NCBI GenBank assembly: GCA_022729575.1
Contig: DZAL01000002.1
Location: 1-64,000, forward strand
Length of the DNA stretch: 64,000 nucleotides
From: Thiomargarita sp.
Lineage (GTDB): Bacteria; Pseudomonadota; Gammaproteobacteria; Beggiatoales; Beggiatoaceae
Direction: 5' to 3'
In this document: piece after piece, positions 18,078 through 27,259 of the stretch
Position numbering within the stretch: position 1 is the stretch's first letter
How the letters are laid out: the number at the start of each line of letters is the position of its first letter
Program-made: the position numbers and the translations under genes
The notes under the pieces: model-generated
Databases searched by the model: none
Told to the model about the DNA's origin: nothing
The model's input: only the letters and a program-made list of their open reading frames with translations

Positions 18078-19151
18078 TCACGGTGCCCTGTGGTGGTGAA
18101 TTACCGAGGCTTCACCATTTAGGGATAAATCATAGTGGCCGGTATTGACGAGAGCACGATGAGGTAGATAACTGACTGATTCGCGCCAATTTTCATTACC
18201 CATAAGTGCTCGTTGCTGTTCACGGTTGGCGAGGCTACCGGTTAACTCCAGGTTCACTCCTCCCGTAGCCCAGAAATTACCGTTGATGTCGTAAGCCAGC
18301 GATAAATCTGCGAGTTGTAAACTTTGTAAATATCGTTGTTGCTGGGCTTGCTGAAGATGACCTTGCCATTGTTTAGTCTGACGAGCCGTTAGCCAAGCCT
18401 GGTGGTTAGGTTGAACACCGGTAGCTAATTCGAACGCTTCTTGAGTTTGTAACTTCCGTTGCTCGGTGTCAGTATTCACTTGACCCTGCGCTGCTATTTC
18501 ATAGTATCCTTGTCCTAAAAAATCACCGCTTTCAGGATTGAAAGTAACCGTCGCCGCCGCGGTTTCTTGACCATCAAAAATGCGTTGCTCTTTAGCCGTG
18601 TGTACCATGCCGGCTAAGGTCAGTTGAGATTGTCCATAGCCAATGAAGTTATCCTCTGGGGTTAATGAAAATAGGAGGGTATTAGATTCACTACTATTGA
18701 GTGTAACTTCCTGTTTTTTAAAATAACTTTCTCCAAATATCTTCCTTCCATAATGGGTCGAAATTTTTATTAAACGGTAGTGAGAAAACTCAATGGTATA
18801 GTCAAAAAAAACTTGGCCACTTAACAAGCTGGGTACTGGCTGGGTAATCATGCCGTTGAGTACCATTTCATAATGACCTTGAAACCGGGCTCGGCCTTGG
18901 GGGCGTAGAGCTACTCCGAGTTGCCAGCGTTGTCGTCCTTGCCAAAAACTACTGGGCAACCACAGGGACCACCAATTAGGGTGCGTGGATAATAGTAGCG
19001 GGATCCAAATTGGCAGAGGTTCGCTGATTGAGTTTACGTGGTGCCACTGTTGGAAGATTTCTTCGGCCTGGACCCAGGGACTGTCTAAACCTAGTCCGGT
19101 CAGACAACAAATACCGGTGAGTACAGACAGTAGGCAAAGTAGGACGTGCAT
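18078..19151 (-). CDS. Exported protein of unknown function with internal repeats
   Basis: I do not recognise this 357-residue protein. Residues 1-29 form a signal peptide (MHVLLCLLSVLTGICCLTG, cleavage near VQA), so it is exported. The rest is beta-rich with five or so repeats of a pattern like F-x-G-x-G-x-[Y/L]-x-[L/I]-x-G: RFQGHYEMVLNGMI, FIGYGQSQLTLAGMV, FLGQGYYEIAAQGQV, FWATGGVNLELTGSL and NTGHYDLSLNGEAS. Three of them are followed by an EQR stretch (AKEQR, DTEQR, NREQQR). It ends with HHHRAP. It could be an outer-membrane or periplasmic beta protein. It has no operon partner in tight spacing. The ribosome-binding site is weak. Confidence 0.7.
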   Translation of the reverse strand: MHVLLCLLSVLTGICCLTGLGLDSPWVQAEEIFQQWHHVNSISEPLPIWIPLLLSTHPNWWSLWLPSSFWQGRQRWQLGVALRPQGRARFQGHYEMVLNGMITQPVPSLLSGQVFFDYTIEFSHYRLIKISTHYGRKIFGESYFKKQEVTLNSSESNTLLFSLTPEDNFIGYGQSQLTLAGMVHTAKEQRIFDGQETAAATVTFNPESGDFLGQGYYEIAAQGQVNTDTEQRKLQTQEAFELATGVQPNHQAWLTARQTKQWQGHLQQAQQQRYLQSLQLADLSLAYDINGNFWATGGVNLELTGSLANREQQRALMGNENWRESVSYLPHRALVNTGHYDLSLNGEASVIHHHRAP

Positions 19152-19184
19152 AGAATGTTCATTTGAGAAGCGACAGAGTTTTCA

Positions 19185-19360
19185 TAATTCCACCTCCTAC
19201 CCTTAGCAAGGAGGAGTTGGGGGTGGTTATAACCCCCAATGCCATTAAGTTAAGGCTGGAGGTAAGGGATAACACCCCTTCGAGGGGTGTTATCCCTAGC
19301 TTTCTAAATTTGGGTAGCACGGTCAGGACTGGCAGTCCTCAAAGGACTGCCAGTCCTAAG
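19185..19360. repeat. Cluster of four repeat families
   Basis: In order: a CCTCC...GGAGG stem (19190-19230), the G-family end CAATGCCATTAAGTTAAGG (from 19240), a D-family hairpin AGGGATAACACCCC with complement (19265-19297) followed by AGCTTTCT, and a family B palindrome (19325-19357). No gene is present. Confidence 0.8.
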
Positions 19361-19395
19361 TTCTCACCCAGATTTCAGGACTACCGAATTAATTT

Positions 19396-22300
19396 TCAAT
19401 AAGGTTTTTGTCCAATAAAGTTTCCTGGAGGATTATAATTACATACCCAGAGGATGCTACCATCATCACATTGTGCTTTACCACAACCAACTTCGCTAGA
19501 GTCACGCCAGACTAATTGGGTGTAGTGACCACACATTTTACCGGTTGCGCAGGTATTGGTGGCGTAATCGTAATCAGCAATTTCCTTGCCCCAAGAATCA
19601 ATTACTTGTTTGGGAGTAGGCGTGAAACCGCTAGCCCAGTAAATATTCTCGCCGGCGGTGTTGTTTGGACGATGTTCAAAGGCACAATCTCGTCCTTTAA
19701 GGGTATCGGCCCAGTCTTGTGCTAGGGTTGCCAGGTCAGTTGACCAAGTGAGAGCTGATACCTTGACTTGTTGTCGCCATTCATTGTGAGCCGCTAATGT
19801 GCCAGCAAATTCCGCCGGTTCATTGGTGGTAGTAGAATCACCCGTGGTGCTTTCTTCAGCCGCGGGTGTGGTAGTTTCTTCAGCAGGCGTGGTTTCCGTC
19901 TCAGTTGTCGTGGTGGTACCTACGGGCTGAGTCGGTTGTGGCGCGGTGAGTGTGTAATTACCTGCCACATCTCCTCCTAACATGGCCGAATAGTAATCTA
20001 AGAGTTGTCCTTGCTCATCCTCAAAAGCTAATTCCTCTACCATAAACTGAGGTGCTTGAGTAAAGGTAATAAAGCCGCGGTCATTCATTAACCAAAGGTC
20101 ATCTTGGCCTTCTAAACTAAAGGCTTGTGCATAAAAAGCGATGACATCTCCTGGTTGTAAAGACTGGGAGATTTTATCAAATTGCACTTGCCCCATATCG
20201 TTTTCGTCACCGTTATATAATATTTTGTAGGTACGAATGGCATGATTGACCACTTGATTATTGGCATCGACGATAATATCTAGGCGTGCCCATTCAATGG
20301 GATTGATGGGATTTCCTTGATTATCTTTGGCATATATTGGATTTCCTTGGTCGTCCTGCGCAATGGCTACCAATTCTCCTTTCGCATCGATGTTGATTTG
20401 TTTCGCCATCTCGGCTTTAATGTAATCAATTTCGCTAGAGTAATAGCTATAGGTCTGGCCGTCTTTTTTATACCGGTATTGAAACATCATCGGCATCCAT
20501 TCAGTTTCTTGCGCGGGGTCAAATTTGACGGTGTACCATTGTTGATTCCATTGCGGCGTGAAATAATAACCTGCGTTATCAGTCGGATAGGCTTCCACTT
20601 CCGCGGTTACCCAGAAATAATTGCTGGTCACTTCGTCAAAGGTCAGTGGCATGACATTTCCAAACAAGGTGGTCACACTGGTTAAGTGGTCGTCGTCAAA
20701 TTTAGCTACGATGCCATCGACATCGGCTAAGGTGGCTTGGGCACGTAATTTGTGATTAAAATCCACAAACGCGGTACGTTCGCCTTGTAGGAAGGAGGGT
20801 ACTGGACGGCGCGGCGCGGTGGAACTTTTAGCGGTGCCCTGGTCATCTTCCCACCAAGTCAAATCATCTTCGGTAAAAAGGCTGTCTTCATCAGTAAAAC
20901 TGCTTTCATTAAACCATTGGTCCGCAGTGGTATTAGAGTTTTGGTCGGTTACTGCGGGTGCCACTGTATCCCCGTTTTTAACCGCCAAAAAAGCGGTTTG
21001 AAAACTCTTAGCCGCTTCACTGAGAGGCGGTGCCTCTGCTTCTAATCCGCCGAAACTCACGCCATAAGAACGTGGTTTGCTACCATCTTGGTTTGAATAA
21101 ATTACATAATTGTCAATGGCGGTGATTAAGTTATCTAGGAGTTGCACTAAGACTTCGTTGTCGCCACTACCCAAGTAACCTTTAGTTAGTTGCGCAAAGT
21201 CTTTCCAATCAATCGAGGTTCGTTGATCGGCTTTGCTTTGCTTACCATAGTCGCGACTTTGAGTGGAGGCTTTGATTAAAGCCGTGGTCGAGGTGGCGGT
21301 GATACCAGCGGCGGCAAACGCATCAAATGCGGTCAGGACCTGGTTAAACTGGCTTAAGTCTGCTACTGATAACGTTTTGCCCTCTTGCACCGAGTCTGCT
21401 GAATAATTGTTGTTATCCACATAATTGTCGATAATGGCTTTGGCGACTTCAACTATTTCATCCTTCGCCGCATATTCTTTGATAACGGCAGTCCAATTCC
21501 AGCCATGCCCTGGTTCTAATTCTTCCGAAGCTAATAAATAGTTGGCATGGTTTTGAACTACGGGGGCAACTTCGGCGGAAGCCATCAGACAAGCATCAAA
21601 TCCAATCAGGTCAACTTGACCCAGACCGCCGTTGGTGAGGCTGTCATCAATTTCTTGCAGTGATAAACCGTCATCATCGAAATTTTCATCATTGCCAAAA
21701 CCGCCATAGGCCCCCCCATGGTCCCACAAAGTTAAAAAGCGGGTGGTATAGTCCGTATAACCTTCTTTCACATATTGAAGAAATAGAGTTAGAGAACTTT
21801 TATCACCCATGTGCGCACGATCTTCTTGGTAGAGATAATTTTCCAAATTACCAAAAATGCCATCTTGACTGTCTTCGATAATTTGAGTCATATCGGCAAA
21901 TTTCATTCCACGCCAACCGTCTTGATTAGCGCCACCAAAAGCGATGATGACATCTATCGAAGGATCACTCAGGGTTTGGTAGCCCTCAATCAATTCCTGT
22001 AAATCAGTGGTAGCCGCACTACCGCCACTTTCTAAATCACTGCCTACCATGTAAATCGCTAACAATTTACGATTGGCACCCGCGTGCGGTGACGGTGGCG
22101 TATAAGCGGCTAAGGTGCCATAACTGTCGGAAAAACCTGATGTATCACGACTGTCTAATTGTTTGACCAAGGTCCAGTAATAGCCGTCGGGGTCCTCCGG
22201 ATGGGAATGGGGGATATAATGCAGTACGGTGCTTGCTGTTTTACCTTTTAAGGAGAGATTTGGTAGCTTGGCTTCCCAAGGTTGTGTCACCTCCATTGCT

Positions 22301-22599
22301 CTAGAAATTCCTTTCTTGCGGTCAGGTGCAAGGGAGACGGTCACACAGGTTTGGGGATTCCAGGCGCAAGCATTGGTTTTAAACTCGTTTAAATCAAATT
22401 TCCATTCCTCAGACCCTATTACTGTCAGCTTGCCTTGGTACAAAAAACCATCGATAGCAATGCAGGGCAGGGTAATGTTTTGACTGGTATCCACCGTTGG
22501 ATTACCACATTCTTCTTGCGCAATTGCAAGGGTGGTCCCCAATCCTAACCCTATATTTAGGCTAAGAATAGCCACGGGTAATTTATATAAGTTCTTCAT
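19396..22599 (-). CDS. Secreted clostripain-like (C11) cysteine peptidase fused to a CAP domain
   Basis: An exported protein of 1067 residues. A signal peptide covers residues 1-27 (cut near AIAQE). The clostripain-type peptidase domain has the catalytic histidine H294 in LWDHGGAYGGFG and catalytic cysteine C337 in FDACLMASAE. A long beta-rich middle follows. A Thr/Glu/Pro-rich linker (TTTTTETETTPAEE and on, about residues 905-945) leads to a C-terminal CAP/SCP-PR1 domain of about 130 residues. That domain carries the signatures GHYTQLVWRDSSEVGCG and VCNYNPPGNF, with conserved cysteines. The linker suggests a cell-wall-distal secreted protein. The pairing of a C11 peptidase with a CAP domain is unusual. 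ATG 22599 has AAAGG upstream; the slightly longer start at 22626 lacks one. Target proteins are unknown. Confidence 0.87.
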   Translation of the reverse strand: MKNLYKLPVAILSLNIGLGLGTTLAIAQEECGNPTVDTSQNITLPCIAIDGFLYQGKLTVIGSEEWKFDLNEFKTNACAWNPQTCVTVSLAPDRKKGISRAMEVTQPWEAKLPNLSLKGKTASTVLHYIPHSHPEDPDGYYWTLVKQLDSRDTSGFSDSYGTLAAYTPPSPHAGANRKLLAIYMVGSDLESGGSAATTDLQELIEGYQTLSDPSIDVIIAFGGANQDGWRGMKFADMTQIIEDSQDGIFGNLENYLYQEDRAHMGDKSSLTLFLQYVKEGYTDYTTRFLTLWDHGGAYGGFGNDENFDDDGLSLQEIDDSLTNGGLGQVDLIGFDACLMASAEVAPVVQNHANYLLASEELEPGHGWNWTAVIKEYAAKDEIVEVAKAIIDNYVDNNNYSADSVQEGKTLSVADLSQFNQVLTAFDAFAAAGITATSTTALIKASTQSRDYGKQSKADQRTSIDWKDFAQLTKGYLGSGDNEVLVQLLDNLITAIDNYVIYSNQDGSKPRSYGVSFGGLEAEAPPLSEAAKSFQTAFLAVKNGDTVAPAVTDQNSNTTADQWFNESSFTDEDSLFTEDDLTWWEDDQGTAKSSTAPRRPVPSFLQGERTAFVDFNHKLRAQATLADVDGIVAKFDDDHLTSVTTLFGNVMPLTFDEVTSNYFWVTAEVEAYPTDNAGYYFTPQWNQQWYTVKFDPAQETEWMPMMFQYRYKKDGQTYSYYSSEIDYIKAEMAKQINIDAKGELVAIAQDDQGNPIYAKDNQGNPINPIEWARLDIIVDANNQVVNHAIRTYKILYNGDENDMGQVQFDKISQSLQPGDVIAFYAQAFSLEGQDDLWLMNDRGFITFTQAPQFMVEELAFEDEQGQLLDYYSAMLGGDVAGNYTLTAPQPTQPVGTTTTTETETTPAEETTTPAAEESTTGDSTTTNEPAEFAGTLAAHNEWRQQVKVSALTWSTDLATLAQDWADTLKGRDCAFEHRPNNTAGENIYWASGFTPTPKQVIDSWGKEIADYDYATNTCATGKMCGHYTQLVWRDSSEVGCGKAQCDDGSILWVCNYNPPGNFIGQKPY

Positions 22600-22670
22600 T
22601 TTATACCTTTTTGTTAGAAGTTTCACGATTAACCATTTGATTATAACACATCTTGAAAAATTTGTAACTC

Positions 22671-22985
22671 ACCTTACGCATGACCACTCTCAGCGCCTCC
22701 TTAGCAAGAAGGGAGTATGCGCCAACTGAGTTGGTAGGGTGTACTCCCTTCCTTAATAAGCTACTCTATGCACACCAGTTAAAACTGCCGGACTGGAGGC
22801 TTTAGCCGCAATGCCATTAAGTTAAGGAATCACCCATTTCAAAGTCGGAGTCCCCAAACACGTTTTGGGCGGAGGTTGTCCAAAACGTGTTTTGGACTCC
22901 TTAACTTAATGTTGTCCAAAACGTGTTTTGGACTCCTTAACTTAATGTTGTCCAAAACGTGTTTTGGACTCCTTAACTTAATGAG
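22671..22985. repeat. Repeat cluster with a 36-bp tandem array
   Basis: The block starts with AACTCACCTTACGCA and a CCTCC/GGAGG-type stem. It continues with the G-family end CAATGCCATTAAGTTAAGG (about 22810). At the end stand three identical 36-bp units (22876, 22912 and 22948) of TTGTCCAAAACGTGTTTTGG plus ACTCCTTAACTTAATG. Each unit holds a CCAAAACGTGTTTTGG palindrome. No gene is seen in the 404-bp gap. Confidence 0.85.
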
Positions 22986-23003
22986 TTAACCGTTTATACT
23001 GAA

Positions 23004-24626
23004 TTAATCCACTCGTACTACTCGAAATCCCAGAGTATCCATTTGAGTTTTCGGATTGTAACTGCTTCTTTTAGTGGTTCGTAAATCTTTTTCCGAAGTT
23101 TGGAATGAACTACTACGTATCATCTTTTTTGAACAATTACCCCCTTCCCAATTTTGGCCAAACGCAGGTGATCCTTGATAACTAGAGTGGTAACAAGTGC
23201 TGGTCCATTCTAACACATTTCCAATAGTATCATATAAGCCAAAGGGATTTTCAGAAAAACTGCCAACGGGCGCAGTTTGACTACCATCCCATCGACTACC
23301 ACAATTAGCACAATTAGCGCGATTTTTCCCCAATTCATATCCCCACCAATAAGGGGTATCAGTACCTGCACCTGCGGCATATTCCCATTCTCTTTCACTA
23401 GGTAAACGATATTGATGTCCTGTTTGTTCAGTCAACCATTTAGCATATTCAACTGCCTCATCCCAACTCACATTGATCACGGGGTGATTTTCACGACCCC
23501 ATCCCCCATCACTAGGTAAGGATTTCTCAGTGCTGCTGGCAAACAGATCATAATCATTAAAAGTGATTTCATATTTACTAATGGAAAAGCCTTGTAGCGA
23601 GATAGAATGTTGCGGACGTTCATCTTGATATAGGGAGGAGCTTTTACTACCCATCATAAAAGTACCTTCGGGCAATTGCATCATCGCTGGTCCCACTCCG
23701 CCGCTACTCAAACGGTCTTGAAAAGATTTAATAGGTCGTGCCACGAATTTAGGCACATTTTTTTCTTCAGTTTCCTGCCGGTCTTTTTTATGGTCTTTTT
23801 CTTTCTCGACATTGGTTACGGTATTATTTTTGCCGGTATCAGTAGTGGAGACCGCCGGTTTTCCCATAATACTATCGCCAAGAGGAGTTAACAAAATGAG
23901 CACGATTAACATAATTACGCTCATGACACCTCCAATTGCGATTCCTATCCATAATCCTTTATGGCCACTACCTCGATGACGCGATTGCAATCTTTCAGAT
24001 TCTAATTTTTTCTGCTTTTCTACCATAGCTTTGGCCGCGTCACGTTGTATTTTTAACAACTCGGCTTCCTTCAGCGCTTGGTTTCTAATCGCTTCCATTT
24101 CTTGTTTGAGGTTGAGATGTTCCGCTTCTTTTTTCTCAATCAGTTTAGCAATTTCTTGTTGCAATTTTTCTTCATTTTGGCGGCGCTCTTTAACTACCGA
24201 AGTGACATTGCGTTCAGCTTCTTCACGTAACCGTGCTAATTCCGCTTTAGCTCGCGTGAGTTGGTCAATTTGAGCTCGGGTTTTTCTCTGCGCATCTTCA
24301 ATTCGATTAATACGCATTTCTAAAGCCCGTTTTTCGGCTTCCGATTGTTTGACTTCTTCAGTTGTCGGAATGGCTGCACTAGAAGTTGAAGTGGCACCAA
24401 CTCCACTTTTGGCCGGCGGCGGTTTTTTCGCAGTCATTTCTCGATCTTTGGCTTGCAATTTCGCAATGGCGCCTTGCAAGGCACTGATTTGAGAAACCAA
24501 TTTTTCAGCTTCGGCCGCTTTACTGGCAGCATCAGCCGCGTCTGCTTGTTTAGCTTCTGCCTGGAGCTTGTTATACTGCTTAATAAGTTTTTGGGCTTCA
24601 GCTTTGGCTTGAGTTATTGAAGACAC
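23004..24626 (-). CDS. Membrane-anchored coiled-coil protein with FGE-sulfatase (SUMF1-like) domain
   Basis: A 540-residue protein. Residues 1-220 are an Ala/Glu/Lys/Gln-rich coiled coil, a single membrane helix spans about 225-248 (WIGIAIGGVMSVIMLIVL), and the FGE-sulfatase fold fills 310-540. The fold is clear from MMQLPEGTFMMGS, ISKYEITFNDYDLF, VSWDEAVEYAKWL, RLPSEREWEYAA, NPFGLYDTIGNVLEWTS and LGFRVVRV. Only some family members make formylglycine; many bind other ligands or modify other proteins. The NCANCGSRWDG cysteines are notable but do not prove catalysis. The N-terminal coiled coil is predicted inside and the fold outside the membrane. The start is GTG 24626 with a weak ribosome-binding site. 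It shares the strand with the clostripain gene, 400 bp of repeats away. Confidence 0.85.
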   Translation of the reverse strand: MSSITQAKAEAQKLIKQYNKLQAEAKQADAADAASKAAEAEKLVSQISALQGAIAKLQAKDREMTAKKPPPAKSGVGATSTSSAAIPTTEEVKQSEAEKRALEMRINRIEDAQRKTRAQIDQLTRAKAELARLREEAERNVTSVVKERRQNEEKLQQEIAKLIEKKEAEHLNLKQEMEAIRNQALKEAELLKIQRDAAKAMVEKQKKLESERLQSRHRGSGHKGLWIGIAIGGVMSVIMLIVLILLTPLGDSIMGKPAVSTTDTGKNNTVTNVEKEKDHKKDRQETEEKNVPKFVARPIKSFQDRLSSGGVGPAMMQLPEGTFMMGSKSSSLYQDERPQHSISLQGFSISKYEITFNDYDLFASSTEKSLPSDGGWGRENHPVINVSWDEAVEYAKWLTEQTGHQYRLPSEREWEYAAGAGTDTPYWWGYELGKNRANCANCGSRWDGSQTAPVGSFSENPFGLYDTIGNVLEWTSTCYHSSYQGSPAFGQNWEGGNCSKKMIRSSSFQTSEKDLRTTKRSSYNPKTQMDTLGFRVVRVD

Positions 24627-25050
24627 TATCGTATTCTCGCAAAGGGGGTTGTTTAATTCGGATAAGTTTTTCCGTCAATGACACTGTGGGCAATTTGCTA
24701 TTTTAAGTTTAGGTAAGGGATAACACCCATCGAAGGGTTGTTATCCCTAGCTTTCTGCAACCGCTTTTATCCAATGCTTTAAATATGGATATTGCTTAAC
24801 TTAATGGCATTGGGGCTGGGGTGGGGTGCGTAAGGTGAGTTAATCATAGAGTTTTAACTACTTACTTTAAATCCTGTTGCCCCTGCTTAAGTAAAATTAT
24901 AAGGATTTTTTACTGAATGGAAAGGTATACTTCATACATAGTTTAATTTTTTGAAATACTACCTTGATTAACCCAAAATAATTGAAATTATTCTCATCTA
25001 TTCAATCACTGGCATTAATCAGTGAAATTCATGGCCTCGGTCTATTTTTA
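24627..25050. other. Intergenic stretch with D- and G-family repeats
   Basis: From 24716 to 24748 there is a D-family hairpin (AGGGATAACACCC, diverged loop), followed by AGCTTTCT as at 19297. CTTAACTTAATGGCATTG follows at about 24796-24813, then TGCGTAAGGTGAGTT (about 24826-24840). The rest, to 25050, is AT-rich and I see no gene in it. Confidence 0.75.
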
Positions 25051-25875
25051 TTACAGATAACACTGAATTTTTCGATGTTCATGTACAGGAAAATTATGTC
25101 GTGTAATTAATTGTTGGTCTTTATCAATATCAGCACAAATTACGCCAGCACCACGATTAAGGCGGGTTAAAACCACTCCCCAAGGGTCTATTATCATACT
25201 ATCGCCATAAGTTTCTCGTCCATTAACATGGTAACCCCCTTGATTAGCCGCAATTAAATAACATAAATTTTCTATGGCCCTGGCCCGTACTAATACTTCC
25301 CAATGGGCCCGACCAGTCACCGCGGTAAATGCCGAGGGTACCGTGATTAATTCTACTCCTTGTTGGAGCATACAACGGAACAATTCTGGAAAACGTAAAT
25401 CATAACATACGGCTAACCCTAACCGTCCATAAGGAGTATCCGCCACTACTACTTGGGTGCCTGCTTCAATGGTTTCGGATTCGCAATAATGCTCTTCTGG
25501 GGTGACAGTCACATCAAATAAGTGCATTTTGTTATACCGTGCTACGCATTGGCCTGTATGGTCAAACAATAAAGCCGACGCACAGTGTTTATATTGATTC
25601 GTGGTAGCTAAGGGGATGGTGCCTCCGACTAACCACACGCCATGACGAGCAGCTTGTTGAGATAGAAAATTTTGTAGAGGTCCTTGCCCTGGAGTTTCAC
25701 AAATTTTCAAACTATCAGCAGGATGAATCGCCATCAACGCAAAATTTTCGGGCAAAATAATTAATTTCGCGCCCATATTCACTGCTTCCAAAATCAGGCG
25801 AGCGGCTTCATTAAGATTGGCATTGACATTAGAGCCTGAAGCCATCTGTATTGCAGCAACACGGTACTTAGACAT
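25051..25875 (-). CDS. Carbon-nitrogen hydrolase, Nit1/deaminated glutathione amidase type
   Basis: A 274-residue nitrilase-superfamily amidase. The catalytic triad is visible: E43 in LPENFALM, K116 in NKMHLFDV and C157 in VCYDLRFPELFR. The CYDLRFPELFR context and the opening VAAIQMASG are typical of the Nit1/YbeM group, which hydrolyses deaminated glutathione as metabolite repair. The full length fits. The start ATG at 25875 lies in an AT-rich leader. It stands alone between repeat-bearing spaces. An N-carbamoylputrescine amidase is less likely, although an agmatine deiminase gene lies 1.4 kb away. Confidence 0.87.
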   Translation of the reverse strand: MSKYRVAAIQMASGSNVNANLNEAARLILEAVNMGAKLIILPENFALMAIHPADSLKICETPGQGPLQNFLSQQAARHGVWLVGGTIPLATTNQYKHCASALLFDHTGQCVARYNKMHLFDVTVTPEEHYCESETIEAGTQVVVADTPYGRLGLAVCYDLRFPELFRCMLQQGVELITVPSAFTAVTGRAHWEVLVRARAIENLCYLIAANQGGYHVNGRETYGDSMIIDPWGVVLTRLNRGAGVICADIDKDQQLITRHNFPVHEHRKIQCYL

Positions 25876-25932
25876 ATAATATATATTTTAATAGAGTGGA
25901 TAAAAAAATTTTGGTAGTATATTGAGTAATCA

Positions 25933-25965
25933 AGGGATAACACCCCTCGATGGGGTGTTATCCCT
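25933..25965. repeat. D-family hairpin
   Basis: AGGGATAACACCCCTCGATG with complement, between two divergent genes (nitrilase and rsmH). It has no T-run. Confidence 0.8.
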
Positions 25966-26042
25966 GTCTGTAATAAATAGGTGCATGTCCATTCGTAGCT
26001 ACGTTGATAACCAAACTTATAACCAACTGGTGTTAAAATATT

Positions 26043-26990
26043 GTGTCAAATTCTGAAGTTACCCATTTTTCACCACATTTACCCGTCTTACTCACAGAGA
26101 CTCTAAATTACTTACAGATACAATCTGATGGTATTTATGTCGACTGCACTTTTGGTCGGGGGGGACATAGTCGAGCCATTTTAAATCACTTAGGTCCACA
26201 AGGACGGTTGCTGGCTTTTGACCAGGATCCCGAGGCTATTCCCATTGCTCAAGCCTTAGCGGCGACTGATTCGCGTTTTCAGTTTGTTCATAGTAGTTTT
26301 ACCGATTTATTCGTTGGTTTAAAAGAACATCATTGGTTAGAACCAGTTAAAGGAATTTTGTTAGATTTGGGAGTCTCCTCTCCACAACTGGATAACTCAG
26401 AGCGCGGTTTTAGCTTTCTCCGTGAAGGTCCCTTGGATATGCGAATGAATCCAACTCAGGGAGAAAGTTTAAGCGACTGGTTAGCTAATGCCACTACGTC
26501 ACAATTAGCGATGGTGTTGCAAAAATATGGCGAAGAACGTTACGCTAAACGCATTGCGCGTGCTATTATACAAACCCGAGACCAACAAGGTCTTACCTCT
26601 ACCCGTCAATTAGCGGAAGTGATTACCGCTGCTCATCCTGCTTGGCCACCTGACAAACATCCAGCCACTCGCTCGTTTTTAGCTTTACGCATTTTTATTA
26701 ACCGTGAGTTAGAACAATTGCAACAGGTGTTACCTCAAGCCGTCGCCGCTTTGGCGCCAACAGGACGGTTAGTGATTATCAGTTTTCATTCGTTGGAAGA
26801 TAGAATCGTCAAACGTTTTATTCGAGACGCGGTGAAAGGAGATTCGTTTCCAACCACGGTACCGATTCCCATCAGTGCGTTACGACCCACTTTACGTACC
26901 CTAGCTAAACCGATTTTTCCAAGTGCTGAGGAGGTAGACAGAAATCCTCGCGCTAGGAGTGCGGTATTACGAGTAGCAGAGAAATTATAA
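26043..26990 (+). CDS. rsmH: 16S rRNA (cytosine(1402)-N(4))-methyltransferase
   Basis: RsmH (MraW) adds a methyl group to C1402 of 16S rRNA in the ribosomal P site. The 315-residue protein has the AdoMet-binding motif DCTFGRGGHS (34-43), LLDLGVSSPQLD, the RGFSF segment and the C-terminal IISFHSLEDRIVKRF. The start is GTG 26043 with a poor ribosome-binding site. In most gammaproteobacteria this gene sits in the division/cell-wall cluster behind mraZ and before ftsL and ftsI. Here it is isolated, with a repeat element and agmatine deiminase downstream. Confidence 0.95.
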   Translation: MSNSEVTHFSPHLPVLLTETLNYLQIQSDGIYVDCTFGRGGHSRAILNHLGPQGRLLAFDQDPEAIPIAQALAATDSRFQFVHSSFTDLFVGLKEHHWLEPVKGILLDLGVSSPQLDNSERGFSFLREGPLDMRMNPTQGESLSDWLANATTSQLAMVLQKYGEERYAKRIARAIIQTRDQQGLTSTRQLAEVITAAHPAWPPDKHPATRSFLALRIFINRELEQLQQVLPQAVAALAPTGRLVIISFHSLEDRIVKRFIRDAVKGDSFPTTVPIPISALRPTLRTLAKPIFPSAEEVDRNPRARSAVLRVAEKL

Positions 26991-27034
26991 AGGGCGAAAG
27001 GGCGAAAGAGTGTAACCACTTGGTTACAGTTGTT

Positions 27035-27233
27035 GGTAGTCCCCACCAACTAATGGAGGTATTAAAATCCAGGTGCTAATTTTCCTAAACTTTACCAGTT
27101 TCAGGCTTTTTAAACCTCACAGGTTGAGGAAACCTCGGCGGTTCTAAGTTTCCTAAACCTCAAAGGTTTAGGAAACTTTAACCTTTGATAACTCATTGAA
27201 TTTTAACGCCTCCATTGGTTTGGAAGGACTACC
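27035..27233. mobile_element. MITE-like element, copy 3 (E family)
   Basis: A 199-bp copy in the opposite orientation to copy 1. It begins with GGTAGTCCCCACCAAC and ends in the complement of GGTAGTCCTTCCAAACC, with three GTTTCCTAAACC-type arms inside, some diverged. It fills the space between rsmH and the convergent agmatine deiminase gene. I see no clear target duplication. Confidence 0.7.
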
Positions 27234-27259
27234 ATCGACTTTATAATTCTGGTGGACGA

